The notes below the pieces were generated by a model, which was not told the origin of the DNA, made no database searches, and worked only from the letters and a program-made list of their open reading frames with translations. The translations under genes were made by a program, and so were the position numbers. DNA of 64,000 nt from Apium graveolens (Eukaryota > Streptophyta > Magnoliopsida > Apiales > Apiaceae): the NCBI RefSeq assembly GCF_009905375.1, contig NC_133650.1, forward strand, positions 65,413,669-65,477,668, in the 5' to 3' direction. Numbering within the stretch: position 1 is the stretch's first letter; each line of letters begins with the position of its first letter. This document shows positions 22,770-36,300 of the stretch, piece by piece.

Positions 22770-22793
22770 AAGATTCTGTCCTCAGAATCTTAA

Positions 22794-23198
22794 CTAATTA
22801 AACAAGTGAGGATATTCGTCAAGCATATCTGAATCTAACTCCCAAGTAGATTCTTCTACTCGAGGATTTCTCCAAAGTACCTTAACTATATCAATACACT
22901 TATTTCTAAGGACTCGTTCTTTATGATCTAGGAACTGGATCAGCCTTTCCACGGAGGACAAATCTGGCTGAAGCTCGATTGGCTCATACTCAATAAGTTG
23001 ATTCAAATCAGGAATATACCGCTTCAACAAAGACATGTGGAACACATTTTGGATATAGTGTAGCTGCAGCGGCAACGCCAACTCATAGGCAACTTTACCT
23101 ACCTTCCTCAATACTTCAAACGGTCCGGTATTCCTAGGGCTTAACTTACCTTTATGCCCAGATCTCACTATTCCTTTCCCATGTGAAACTTCCAGCAA
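22794..23198 (-). pseudogene. Tekay integrase C-terminus with chromodomain-like tail
   Basis: 134 codons. GKLSPRNTGPFEVLRKVG and YELALP are the GPY/F module of gypsy integrases. VFHMSLLKRYIPD follows. LVKVLWRNPRVEESTWE-type residues (here IVKVLWRNPRVEESTWE) and YPHLF at the end are the chromodomain-like tail that directs insertion to heterochromatin in chromoviruses. The frame ends at the expected C-terminus, but the upstream catalytic core is missing. Confidence 0.9.
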
Positions 23199-23589
23199 TG
23201 CTAATGTTCCAACTTTTATCTCTATATCCTTCCGATACGAATCTGCATTCGCCCTTTATATATCATGAGTTGATTTTAATCTTTTCCGAATCAATACTCC
23301 GTATTTATAATCTAGTGAACTAAATCGTGGCCTAACAATTCCCTTATCTTTTCAATCAGCTTAGACTAAAAATGAACCTCGTACAGTGGCTTCTTATCAC
23401 TTCTGGGTACTCAAACTTCAACTCTTTCCAATTCTTTTACTAACTCCTTAGAGATCTTAATCACATTCAATCCTTCCTTTCTACACAAGGCATCTGTTAC
23501 TAAACTGGCTTTTCTTAGGTGGTTGTTAATGGAATAATCATAATCTTTTGTTAATCTCAACCAAAATTCATACTTGAAAACTTAACGTA

Positions 23590-24110
23590 CATCTGCTTCC
23601 CTTCTAATCTTCGTAGGGAAATCCTTGGGCGTTTTATATGGACTTTCTTAATTTTGAATAGCTGAGGACGTTATCAATAAATACAATTACACTTATACAA
23701 GCACTCATTATACACTTTGTTCAATAAACCTTTAAACGTGACTGGTGCATTCGCTAATCCAAATAATATCACCAGAACTCGTAATGTCCATACCTTACTC
23801 TAAACACAATCTTTAGTATGATCTCAGGCTTAACATTTAACTGACGGTATCCTGATCTTAGGTCAAGCTTCAAGAACCTACACGTTCCTTTAATTGGGTT
23901 ACATAAGTAATCAATTCTATGCAGGGGTTACTTATTCCTAATTATCAACTAATCAAACTTCTGATAATCGGTACATAACTTCATACACCCATCCTTCTTT
24001 TTCATAACAATACTGGTTCACCCCACGGAATACACCTTACCTGATCAATCCCTTATCCAATAATTCTTGTAGCTGCTTAGCTAATTACTTGTTTCTTACT
24101 GGGGCCATAC
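23590..24110 (-). pseudogene. Tekay reverse transcriptase remnant
   Basis: Minus strand carries KDGCMKLC, then KLDLRSGYRQLNVKPE and FIDNVLSYSK. These correspond to the RT motifs DLRSGYHQ and YIDDILVYS. The second catalytic Asp has become Asn and several stops and shifts occur, so it is inactive. RNase H is not seen downstream. Confidence 0.85.
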
Positions 24111-24207
24111 AATACGGAGCCTTTGATACTGGTTCGGCTCTGAGTTATACCTTACCCTCTTTCTTTAATAGCTCCTTTGCTCGCATAATTGAAAGAAACT
24201 TCTTATC

Positions 24208-24570
24208 TTACTTCTGTCCTTGGATACTCGTCTTAATATTAACTTCCATAAACATTACAATTTGCTTCTTCTGAAAATCAATCATTTCCCTCTGACAGAA
24301 TACCCTATCCATTCCTAAGATTATGTCGTTATCTTTTAACTTGAAAGGTAATAGGTCAGTCATAAAAGAATTTTCTAAGATTTCTATAGGGTACTTGAGA
24401 CATGACTGATATACTGGTACTTTATCTTGATTAGTCACTTCTATAATTTAGGGTTAATTTTAAATATTCCAATATTGAATCCATTCTACCCACATATAAA
24501 TAACTTAGACACTCCAGAGTCAATCAATACTTTAATAGGTATGAAATTAAGGAAGAGTGTACCTGTTTCC
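24208..24570 (-). pseudogene. Tekay protease and protease-RT linker
   Basis: VLIDSGVSKLFI near 24505-24540 is the gypsy protease DSGA(T/S) motif with small changes. PIEILENSFMTDLLPF and DNDIILGMD then follow in another frame (24208-24438), the linker that normally precedes RT. Confidence 0.82.
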
Positions 24571-24599
24571 CTATCGGGGTCTTGAGCAGTTGACCTCTT

Positions 24600-25729
24600 G
24601 ATCATCTTAAAAGTCTTAGCCTTGGGTGTACTAGATGTTGGGACTTTTGATGCACTACCTCCCATGCTATCTTGGAAAACACTTCTACAGTTCTTGGCAA
24701 TATGCCCTACCTTGCCACAATTATAACATGTGACTCATGGATTTTACACTTTACACTCCGACGCATAGTGTCCTTTCTGTCTACACCTGAAACATTCAGT
24801 TTTTGCCTTGCACACTCCCCCATGCCTTTTACCACATTGCTTACATTCTGATATAGGCGTTCTAACTGACTTGGCTTGGTTTGAGTTAACTGAGGTGTTA
24901 CCAAGCCTGTTTGAAGAAAAACTTTGTCCTCTAAATTCTTTATTCCTATTCCTTCCAAACTTTTTCTGAGACTTCTGGCTAGATCTTTCTTGACCTGGTG
25001 TTTCTTCCACATCATCTATCTTCCGCTTCTTATCTTCTTTTTCTCTAGCGGCCAACTTCTGATCAATCTCAATTACTAAGGCGGCCTGAACTACGGAAGG
25101 ATATGTCTTGAGTTGCAATGCCACAACTCCATTGCGAATTTCAGGATTCAACTCTTGTTGAAACCTCCTTGCCTTCTGGGCTTCAGAGTGTACATAGTCT
25201 GGTACAAATCTAGCTAACTCTGTAAACTTAGCCTCACACTCTGCCACACTTCTGTCGCCCTGCTTCAATTCTAAGAACTCAATCTCCATTTGATTCCGCA
25301 TACAGTCAGGGAAAAATTTCTCCAAAAATAACTCGGTAAACCTCACCCATGGAACATGACCTTCTCCTTCTAATGCCCTGGTTGACTCCCACCAGTAATT
25401 CACTTCATTCTTTAAGAAATAACTTGCATAATTGGTTTTAAAATTATCTCTTACTTAGAAAAGGTTGAAAGCTTTCTCCATCTCTTTTAACCATGCTCCA
25501 GCAGCTACTGGATCAAGCTCACCCTTAAACTCAAGAGGTTTAACATTCCGGAAGGATTTGAAATAACACTTTGGTTCACTCCTTGATGTTGATGCTGCTG
25601 AATCTGTTGGATTAACTACTGCTGTTGTTGTTGCTGCTGACACAAAAAATCTAGAATTTCGTTTATAGCTGGACCCTCAGCAACACTACTATTATTCCCT
25701 TTAGACTGGGTAGTTTTCTTGGGTGGCAT
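24600..25729 (-). pseudogene. gag: Tekay gag
   Basis: ATG at 25729 (MPPKKTTQSKGNN), then a Gln-rich run and stop. The frame resumes shifted at about 25643 with FRNVKPLEFKGELDPVAAGA and WLKEMEKAF, the gypsy gag core. WWESTRALEG, FLEKFFPD and FLELKQGDRSVAECEAKF follow. Three knuckles (CKQCGKRHGGVC, CFRCRQKGHYASEC, CYNCGKVGHIAKNC) end the protein near 24710. Stops at about 25457 and 24744 interrupt it. Confidence 0.88.
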
Positions 25730-27213
25730 TTTCCTGAAATATAGCAATGGATTTATTCAAAAATATAACAAGAATGTATGACATAAAATATCACCGTTTA
25801 GACAGTGCACCTGTATCAGGAAAATGCTGCCCAATCAAAATACCCATGTCTTTAATATCATGGTCCATTTATAAAAAAGATCTAGATTAACAATACTAGC
25901 AACAATAACAACAATGACAGTAGCATAAACAACAACAGTACAGGTAAACTGAAGTATGACGACACTAAACACCATAACATGGCCCCTCAAATACAACAAC
26001 AACTGATTAACTTCCCATCACCACTCAAATACAACGGCTGACTAATCTGATATACAACAAAACTTAGCTGGCTATATCAGCCACAAACTATATAGACTAA
26101 ACTGGTAAACCAAGTCAAACTTAAGGAACTCTGGCCTCTACTAGGCACACTAGTCTGAGTTTAAACCAACCATTCCTCTAAGGATGATTTCCTATCACTT
26201 GCAAGTGATTCGCCAACCACATAATTACTTTTCCGAGGCTACAACTTCGCTATTAGATCCTGACTTCTTGTTGCTGCCATTATTCTTAAATAACAACCTG
26301 ATATAGAACTTTCATTCCTCCTGACAGTCAATTTTTATTTACTTTCAATAACTAGGACTGTCTACTGCAGAAGTTACTAAAGAAATTCATTTTCATAGAA
26401 TTTCAAATGAAATTTTGAAATCAAGGAAATTCATTATGAAAGAAAAGTGAAGAAGATATGGATATGATTGAGAGAAAACATACAAGTACATAAGATGGCC
26501 AGTCTTAGTATTGCATAGTGTACAACACATATTTCGGTGGCGTCCTACCAGACCCTTTGTCATACAGATAAATATTCAACTCTTATGCATTGTCTGTCCC
26601 AATCAACCGATAGAATTAATGGATAGGGAGGGAAAATCTGGTTTATGATGAAATCAACAAAACCTTAAGTTGCTTGATTCGAGTTTGACTTTCTTATGGA
26701 ATAACAAGCAACTTACTAGATGGTAAACAATTACTCTGGAAATGATAAGTGTCTCAAGAAATATGTTTAAGGGTTCAAGATATAAACAACATTACTGGTC
26801 CACATACATCATAAGACTTGGCTGTCGTAGGAGCCGCCAACTACTATCATACTATCTGAACTCACCGAGGTCGCACACTCGGTCCAACAACATCCCTTGA
26901 CATCGAAAAATGCGATATTTAGGAATAATATTGGTGTTTCTTCAGCTAACACATCAAGGGTCCGTTCAGAAACTAAACTTTCACGATCAGACTCGTTTTC
27001 TCGAGAGGGGAACTAGAAATCTCCATCGAACATAACCAATAATACATATATACGAGGGAGACATACTAAAAGCTAGGGCAGTTCCATACTAAAAGTTTAT
27101 ATACATCTTCGAAACCCTCGACTGAAATCTTAGACTCGCTCCTCTATTTGAGTTGCTGACTCATACCTTTATATAAACTTTACCACACTCTTTCGACTCT
27201 ATTCCTAACCTAA
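25730..27213 (-). other. Tekay untranslated leader
   Basis: 1.5 kb between PBS and gag with no supported coding frame; CAACAACAA-type runs near 25890-26080. Confidence 0.6.
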
Positions 27214-27247
27214 ATCAGGGACTCAAACCTGTAGCTCTGATACCAAC
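27214..27247 (-). other. Tekay primer binding site
   Basis: On the minus strand TTGGTATCAGAGCTACAGG follows the 5' LTR, complementary to initiator-Met tRNA. Confidence 0.88.
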
Positions 27248-30200
27248 TGTGATGGCCTCAACCCCGGGATCAGGAGTTGACGTCACTAACCTATCAATTC
27301 ATAAATATAATGGAATCAACTCATTATTATTTCAATATAAACACAACCCCTTCACAAGATCTTTTCCAGGTTCAAGTATGACTTAGATTACATAACTACT
27401 ACAACCAAATCAATTTAATAAGTCTGGCACAACTAACTTAATACAGCAACTCAACAGACCAGATATGGTCTGACACAACTACCTCAAAGGAACTAGGTAC
27501 GGAAAGAACTGAAACTCTAACTTGCCTACGACGGAAGAGTCTCCTAGGCATCTGCAATACATATATATAAAACATTCTGCAAGGTGAGCAATCAATTGCT
27601 CAGCAATACCACTATATGTAACAAGTAAAACATGTTATGATAAAATAATTATAGGAACAAAAATCATAGCTCGTTTACAAAAGCAAGATAAACATATATA
27701 AACTGGTTATTCAAAACTAGCATGCCCTGTAAAACCATAACATCAGTCTTGTGCTGTGTATAAATACCAGAGTCCAATTTTAGCATGCTATTTCACTTTT
27801 AAATTATCTGCTTCATACAATTTGATTTATTAAACAGTTTAAAAATTGAATCAATCAGATCAATTGGACGTTTAACGGGTGAAGATAGCTGATTAGTCTA
27901 TCATCACCGGACAGCGACTAACGGCCGTCCAGAATAAAGAATGTGTTCCGGAACTTGGGAGACTAGCTAGGTGTCCCCCACGCTGGACTAATCGGTTAAA
28001 CAGTGTGCACAGGCGAATTAGCCTCGTACGTCACCACCTGCTGGGCCGTTACCCAATAACGGGTCTCTTACGCAACTCCAATAGATTAACTGAATCCCTT
28101 TTACCTCTTTCCAAATTCCACGACATAGGTGGACAAAATATTCCATGACATAGGTGGATCAGAACATTCCACGACATAGGTGGATCAAAACATTCCATGA
28201 CATAGGTGGATCAAAACATTTCACTTTATCTAGTTTTCCAAAATCACTTTTACCTATCTCTTTTTAAAATAATTCTATCACATCACACTATTCAAAACTT
28301 CTTTTCGTTTTAATCACATTTTGGAGATAGGTATTTTCAGAACTTACTTCTCCCCAAAAACATAATTTAAACAACAAGTCAGATACAGGGGATACATAAC
28401 TTAAAACATTCTATTCCAGTTCGTAATCTAAATCAAGAGTTATTCACATATTACTGAACCATAAAGATATGGTCAGGGGTACTTGCCTTGCAGATCTTTA
28501 CAACTATCTCTGATTTACCTAGAACCGATTTGAACGCTCGGCTTTATCATCTAACTATTTGACTATCCTGGATCCGACTTCAACACTCAGGTTCTTCGAT
28601 TGGAACCTTGCTGAGCTTGTTGACTGATCGCTAGGTTATCTCTAGTCCGACGTCACTCTCGGGTCCTCCGACTAAAACCTACAGAGTCGAAATATCCTAT
28701 GATAGACGACCAGCTATGCTTGACATATCCCTGCTATCACTTCTACCCAACCGATAACAATTCTCGACTCGCAAGTATACGTATTACTAGAATACACATA
28801 ACAATTAGGGTACAAGAATTCACATCCCGATTCAATGATCTTTTTCAGAAAATACATATACCCATCGTTTCGTAAAGTAGGGTTGTCAATTAGTTTATAA
28901 AATGTTTTATCACAACACGCAAATACGTTCATAAAATATTTATAATTATAAAATTATATACATTCGACCAGTAATCCTGATAATCACAGGATATGCCCCC
29001 GTATTTTCGAATTTAATTTTTCGAAAATCGAACAGCGTTTCCCCTATTTATCAGCCTACCCGTCGAAATATGATCGACGTCAATCACAACAATCACAACA
29101 ATAATCCATAATTCTGTAATTCCCAAACACCGATACAAATACAATTATTGGTTATTATTATTATTATTCACATTTTTATGTTTTTTTATTCGTAGGACTC
29201 AGAAATATTCATCACGGTCCACCATAGGCTCGCCGAGGCTCATCGCCGACGGTAGTAAAATTCACGGGTTTCCGTTTATCGGACGTCCTATGCGAATTTT
29301 ACCGATTAATTATAATAATACCCGCACGAAAATCTTTTTATTTCACGAAATGTTAATCAAATAATTCCTGCAAAATTAATAAAATATTAAAATCAATCGA
29401 ACACAGTAACAGGAGTATTAATACAAACGCGCCACACACGCAGGGGTCGCCTCGCCAGAAAACCCGACGGAAACCGGAATACAGAAGCGTCACAAAACAC
29501 AAATGACAACACAACCTCGATACTGGATAACACACATACATATACACATATGTATATGTATATATACACCCAACAGAATCAACTCAGAACAACAACCGAA
29601 GATAGCAACCGAAAAATCAATGGAACTGGTAGAACTTACCAAACCGGGAACGAAATCAGGGACAAGAGAAAAGGGAAGTGAGGTAAGGGAGTGAGAGGAG
29701 GAGATTGAGATCGAGTGGAGAAATGAGGGGGGGGGGGTCACAGGGGTGTGGGTGTGTTTGTTTTTATTTTTATATTTTTTTTCTTTCTTTGCTATCCATC
29801 AACGAGACACTACACGTGTACTCCAATTCGTAGGAATTAGACACGTAGCATAGAAATGGATAATTATCCTGGTTCTGTTTCGCTATTTTGCAATGCAATG
29901 GATAAACGCACAATTTAATAAAATCCCTGAAGTTACCAAATAAATATTAAAATCCTCAAAATAAAATAAAAATTAATAAAATAATTTTTTCGAAAATTTT
30001 AAAGCATTTCTGAAACGCACGACATACCCGTATTTAACAATTTAACGAACCAACGTGCGGGTGATTTTAATCTGAAAAATTTCCAAAATAATTTTAAAAT
30101 TCTCTAAATATTCCAAACTTAAGAAAATATGAATTTCATAATTTTTGAAATATTCTGGAATTTAATACTGAATTTACTCTAAAATACAATCAGAAAATCA

Positions 30201-30528
30201 TTTAGGAATAAATAATCAATGAAATATTGATTTCTAAATTTTATAAATTCCTAAAAATAATTTATGAAATTATAAAACCATAAAAATAATTTTAGAAACA
30301 ACCCAAGTATTTATAAAAATAAACCTTCAATAACAATCACTTTTAAACATAAAATTAAAACAACACAGCTCAATGATTAATTATACAAATAATCCTCGTA
30401 ATCTAATAATCATACATAACTAACAATAAAATAACACACAGCTGACAGAAGACATCCACATATGTTATCTACTTAATTATTCAATAATTACATATTTAAA
30501 TAATGTCAAAAATATACGAGTCGTTATA
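27248..30528 (-). repeat. Tekay 5' LTR (3281 bp)
   Basis: Plus-strand ends TGTGATGGCC and CGTTATA. It carries the 26-bp hairpin array at 28116-28219 and an alternating TATG/CATA stretch near 29540. Short frames in it are not genes. Confidence 0.9.
28116..28219. repeat. Hairpin minisatellite in Tekay 5' LTR
   Basis: Four units of CCACGACATAGGTGGA type, same number and phase as in the other LTR, so the array predates insertion. Confidence 0.88.
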
Positions 30529-30533
30529 ACAAG

Positions 30534-32184
30534 CATCAAGGAAAGTCTAGGGGGAAAGAAAAGGAAGACTACAGCTTGTGTTCAACTAGTAGATGAGCCA
30601 TCAGATACTAATACTGATAGTGATGGCCCAATTGTTTTTAAACTTCCTGTTAGACCATCGGAGGTTACTGGTGCTAGTATAGAGGAAGCACGAGCTGAAG
30701 CTGTAGCAGCTAGTCATGTGAAAAAGAAATGACGACTAGTTAAAGCAGCTGACAAGGATCGAGCTAAGCAACAGAAAATTGATTGGAAGTATTAGCTCAA
30801 GTTTCTCTTGGTCAGGAAACTGCAAATCCTGACAAGTTTTCATCAGTTTCTGATCTAGCACAGTCAAATCCTGATAAGACTAAAAGAAAGGTTGCAGACA
30901 CTACAGTGTGTGTTAGAAAGCAATCTAAGTAGCAATATCCACATAAGGGATACAGTCCAAAAGAACCATATTCTCAATATGAAGATACAACTATTAATAT
31001 CCCTGCTACATAAGAACCACCTACTCAAAGTGTGGGTGCCATCACTGAACTATTCCTGACATTGCCCAAGGGAGTCATATTTTTATGGATGCTGATATTC
31101 AGAAGATAGTACAAGAAAGGAAAGCTCATCAGAAGCACATTGCTACATTGGATGCTGTCATCAATGATCCCATCTTTGAGGGAAGCACACAAGAACCTTC
31201 AGTTCAAAGGATTGAAGAAGCTTCTATACCTCAAGTCCCACAAGAACCAACAGTTCAAAGTAATGTTATAAACTAATTAACACATCTTGATATGGGGTCA
31301 ATTCCTGAAAAGTAGCAAATTCCTGACTCAAGGTCAATTCCTGATGAAGCTGTTCCTAATTATACACATCCTGATGTACTGATCATTTCTTAGGACAACA
31401 CTAGAGCCCTCCTGGTACAACCACTCACAACAATACCAATGATTTCTAACACTCAAGGTACATCACATGCAACTAAGCCTTTTAAGTCAAATCTTGATTT
31501 AAAGCTCAAAGGCAAAGTTCCTGACACTATTCCTGATGTTCTTGAGACATTTTCTGATGATGATGATGAGTTTGGATATTTTGATGATGATGAAAATCCT
31601 AATGATGCTGCTTTGAAAGATGGAATAGAAGCATCTAAATTATATACTTTTGGCTCATCATCTGGTCATGCTCCTATTCTTGATGCTCACAGAACTCATG
31701 AATGGAATCATTCTTGGAGGTTACCAAGTGAGAAGATTTCTTTGGAAGCTGCACATTCAATAGCTGATCATGCTGTTCACTTAGTTTCTATCCCTGACAT
31801 GAAGGCCTCTATCGTCTCTATAGTATTAGTCAAAGGCCCGCATTCTTCTGTCTCTACACTCAAGAAAGATAATATTGATCTTAGAGAAGAGATTGTTGAC
31901 CTTTCTGTGACTATTAAAGGTACAAACAAGCACAATAGCTTAATAAAGAGGATGTTTAGCATGGAAGCTAAACATGATCAAATGTCAGAAAAATTGACAA
32001 CTCTGGTAGCTGGTCAGAATGCTACTAATTCTAAGTTGGATGCTATTCTCTCTCTTTTACAAAGTCTAGATGCCAAAAAAGGGAGATAGTACCAAAGACA
32101 AAATGTCAGCCAGAATCAGTTTTGAGGAACAATGCCAATCTTGATGATGATGATGATGATAAGCAAGCAAAGAAGACCTCTGAT
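30534..32184 (+). pseudogene. S2 additional ORF, middle part
   Basis: Continues after the Tekay insertion with SIKESLGGKKRKTTACVQL and an acidic, Pro/Gln-rich linker broken by stops and shifts. The longest open part is 31439-32089. It has an acidic block (FSDDDDEFGYFDDDENPND), Leu/Lys helices (MSEKLTTLVAGQNATNSKLD) and LQSLDAKKG, which aligns with LPVDAKKGEK of S1. That supports homology with the S1 ORF. C4 is inserted just after, at CTGAT. Confidence 0.7.
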
Positions 32185-33279
32185 TATTGGGAACCACGGA
32201 CTTAGGGTGTTACTACGTTTTACGATAAAGATTACGAAAAGAGGATTACCTTGTTAATGGTTGATTCCACGCTCTTCTATTGTATTCCCAAATTCCCTTG
32301 AGCGAAGTGTGGCCTCCGTCTTCTCAAGTTATCCTCTCTTCTTGCTCCTTGGTGGCTACAATATGTTTTCACATAATTCCAAGCAAGAAGAGAATAAGAA
32401 TATATATAGGCTACAATAGGGACCATGGATAATTAGGTTGGGCCTTCTAATTACATCTTGAGCCTAGCCCAATGTAATTAAATATTAATTCAATCCACTA
32501 AAGAATTAATATTTGCACTACCTTTCCTAATACCGTAATTTAATTAATTCGGTTCCAATATTATTTGCTTATTAAATTCCCCATGTTTAAAATATCATAT
32601 GTCCATTAATTAAATAAATTACTGATAATTTATTTAATTAATATCTTTTATCCTTGATCATCCACTCAACCTTTATTTAATTATGCCTGAATAAATTCCA
32701 CCTGCAGGGTTTCACATAATTAAATCTTTTTGAGCTTTCAAGGGGACATCATTAACCCGAATATTATCAGGACATGGATTCCTTCAATAAATAATATCCA
32801 CCATGTATATAATTCCATCACCCAAAATATAATGATATAATTCAAAAGAATTATTTCATATATAAATCAAAGCATGTAAATAATATACACGTATCAATTA
32901 CTATTTCCGGATTAAGAACCTAAGCATTAATAATAACATAGAATCTTAGTTCTCCTTCTTAATCAGTATTAAGGGAACAATTCTAAATTTGATCCTGTTC
33001 AATATACACAAAGTATACTAGTATTATTTATTAGTCAAAATAAACTAATCTAAATAATACTACAGCCATACCAGTGGATTGTCCAACACCACCTGTGCTG
33101 TGAACCTTATTATATTATATAACCGTATTTAACAATCTAATATTCTGTATCCCATTTGATACTAGATTGTTCATAATATATAATATTAGACAACATGTAA
33201 ACATTCAAATGATTCTCAAATAAACTGGCCAGAAATAAATGTACATACTTCAAATAAATATTTTCAGTATACACTAACA
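32185..33279 (-). repeat. C4 3' LTR
   Basis: Ends GGGAACCACGG and ACACTAACA in plus orientation. The outermost base pair step is TA where the other copy has TG. Confidence 0.94.
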
Positions 33280-33297
33280 ATCTCCTACTTATACTCA
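33280..33297 (-). other. C4 polypurine tract
   Basis: Minus-strand AAGTAGGAGAT abuts the 3' LTR start TGTTAGTG. Confidence 0.75.
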
Positions 33298-33349
33298 AAA
33301 TATTCTATGTGTACATCAGTGTTTATTTAATCCACTATTACATAAAAAT

Positions 33350-36300
33350 CTATGTGTCCATCCATCTGACTCCTATCGCTTCCACATGCTTGTCAAAAAC
33401 CTTGGTTGGCAAGCTCTTTGTGAAAGGATCTGCTCGGTTGTCTTCTGATGATATGTGAGCCACAACTATATCCCCTCACTTTACGATTCCTCGTATGAGA
33501 TGATACTTACATTCAATATGTTTAGCTGCTTTGTGGTCTCGCGGTTCCTTTGAATTTGCCACAACATCAGTGTTATCACAATACACCGTCAAGCTCCTAG
33601 GCAAATTAGGTACCACATCTAAGTCCAAAAGGAAGTTCCTGAACCATACAGCCTCCTTGGCAGCCTCAGAGGCCGCCACGTACTCGGCCTCCATGGTGGA
33701 GTCTGCAATGCATTTCTGCTTTACACTCCTCCATATAACGGCTCCACCTCCCAAAGTAAAAACATATCCCGAGGTTGATTTCCTCTTATCCCTATCTGAT
33801 TGGAAATCTGAATCAGTATATCCCAAAGGAAATAGATTTGAGGCCTTGTAAATTAACATATACTCCTTAGTCCTTCTCAGGTACTTGAGTATAGTTTTTA
33901 CTGCACTCCAATGTTCCTGACCTGGGTTCGCCTGATATCTACTAACCATGCCTACAGCAAAGCAGATGTCAGGCCTCATACATAACATAGCATACATTAA
34001 GCTTTCACATGCTGAAGCATAAGGAACTGCTTTCATGCTCTCTATATCCTTAGGTGTCGAAGGACACTGCTTCTTAGATAGAGCAACTCCATGCTTAAAA
34101 GGTAGAAAACCTTTCTTGGAGTTCTGCATGTTAAAACGAGCTAATACTTCATCAATGTAGGGCTCTTGAGATAAAGCCAACATCCTTTTCTTGCGATCCC
34201 TTATAACTTTGATCCCAAGGATGTATGCCGCTTTACCTAAGTCCTTCATGTCAAATTGTTTGAACAACCATGCCTTTACTGATGACAACATCTCAACATT
34301 ATTTCCAATGAGTAAAATATCATCTACATATAGTACTAGAAAAACCACTGCATTACCTTCACTTCTCTTGTACACGCACGATTCGCTTGGACTTTGATCA
34401 AATCCATATGACTGGACTGCCTGATCAAAACGAATATTCCAGTCTCTAGAAGCTTGTTTAAGTCCATAAATAGACCTCTTAAGCTTACATACCAGATGCT
34501 CTTGGCCTTCCTTAATGAATCCTTTTGGTTGCTGCATATAGATGGTTTCTTCAAGACTTCCATTAAGAAAAGCTGTCTTGACATCCATTTGCCAAATCTC
34601 ATAATCGAGATGAGCTGCTATAGATAAAAGAATATAGATTGACTTAAGCATGACTACCGGTGAAAAGGTTTCCTCATAATCGATACCTTCTTTCTGAGTA
34701 TACCCTTTCGCAATAAGTCTTGCTTTCCAGGCTTTCACCTTTTTATCTAATCCCCTCTTTTTCTTGTAGATCCACTTACATCCAATAGGTTTTATACCTT
34801 TGGGTGGTTCCACGAGCTCCCAGACCTGATTAGAATACATTGATTCTATCTCAGATTTCATCGCCTTTTGCCAAAGATCTGCATCTTTGTCTTGTGCTGC
34901 CTCTTCGTATGTACGGGGATCATCATCATGTTCACCAGAGACCAAGTCTGAAGACTCACCCAAAAACATGAATCTATCAGGCTGTTGAACAACCCTCCCA
35001 CTACGACGAGGCACTGGTGCGGTATTAGTGACAGGTTGTACATTATGTTGTGGTTGTTCTACTTGTACTACAGCTTCATGGGTATTATTTGTCCCTGCCA
35101 CCAGTTCCTCTAAAACGACACTACTCATGGGTTTGTGATTCATTATATATTCCTCCTCTAAGAATCTTGCATTGGTGCTAACAATGACATCCCGATTCTT
35201 CGGACTATAAAATAAATATCCTTTCGTTCCCATGGGGTAGCCTACAAACAACCTTACTTCTGTACGAGATTCTAACTTAGTCGCGTTCTTGTTCAGCACA
35301 TGTGCTGGACAACCCCATATTCGAATATGTCTTAGACTCGGTTTATCCCCGGTCCACAATTCTAAGGGGGTTTTACGAACCGACTTAAAAGGTACTAAGT
35401 TCAGAAGATAAGCTGCTGTCTCTAAGGCATGTCCCCAAAATGACTTGGGTAAATCCGAATAACTCATCATCGATCTAACACTCTCTAAAAGAGTCCGGTT
35501 CCTTCTCTCTGCTACACCGTTCTGCTGGGGTGTGCCTGGTGCAGTTAACTGGGATTCTATCCCATTTTCTGATAAATATTCCCTAAATTCTCCAAGCAAG
35601 TATTCGCCATCACGATCTGATCGTAGTAACTTGATACTTTTATTAAGTCTTTTCTCCGTTTTAGCTTTGTACTCTTTGAACTTATCAAAGCACTCAGACT
35701 TACGGTGCAACAAATAAACGTACCCATATCTAGAATAATCATCAATGAAAGTGACGAAATATTCATAACCACCTCTTGCTTGGATATTCATGGGTCAACA
35801 TAAATCAGAGTGAACCAATTCTAACAGTTGTTTGGCTCTATTCCCTTTTGCCTTGAAAGGCCTATTAGTCATTTTACCTTCCAAGCAGGATTCACAAACT
35901 GGAAATGGCTCCACTACCAATGAGCTTAAAGGCCCGTCTACTACCAGTCTTTTAATCCTCCTCAAGTTAATATGACCTAATCTCAAGTGCCAAAGATATG
36001 TTTGGTTCAAACTAGAAGGTTCCTTTCTTTTAGTAGAGTTAGAAGATGTGTTGTTCAATTCCCTAAATTGCAGTTGCAGTGCAGGTTGACTACGATTAAT
36101 TATATACAAATTGTCTTGCAATGTACCAGAACATATAATTCGTTTATTCATCATAATAGAAACATTACGATCCAAACAAACATTATAACCATCCAAAGCA
36201 AGTTCAGAAACCGAAATTAAATTCCTTCTAAAAGAAGGTACATAAAGACAATTGTTCAAAACCAAAATCCTATCAGAACCAAAAGATAAATGAATAACTC

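Larger units (their letters stand above)
18162..30528 (-). mobile_element. Ty3/gypsy Tekay/Del-type chromovirus, degenerate
   Basis: The duplication ACAAG is at 18157-18161 and 30529-30533. The minus-strand order is 5' LTR (right), PBS, gag with three zinc knuckles, protease, RT, integrase C-terminus with a chromodomain-like tail, PPT, 3' LTR (left). LTRs above 3 kb and the integrase tail fit the Tekay/Del clade. RNase H and the integrase core are missing between about 23640 and 23260. All frames carry stops. Confidence 0.88.

Noticed and set aside
22794..23198. Intact 134-codon frame as a host chromodomain gene
   Set aside because: It is the end of Tekay integrase, adjacent to PPT and LTR.
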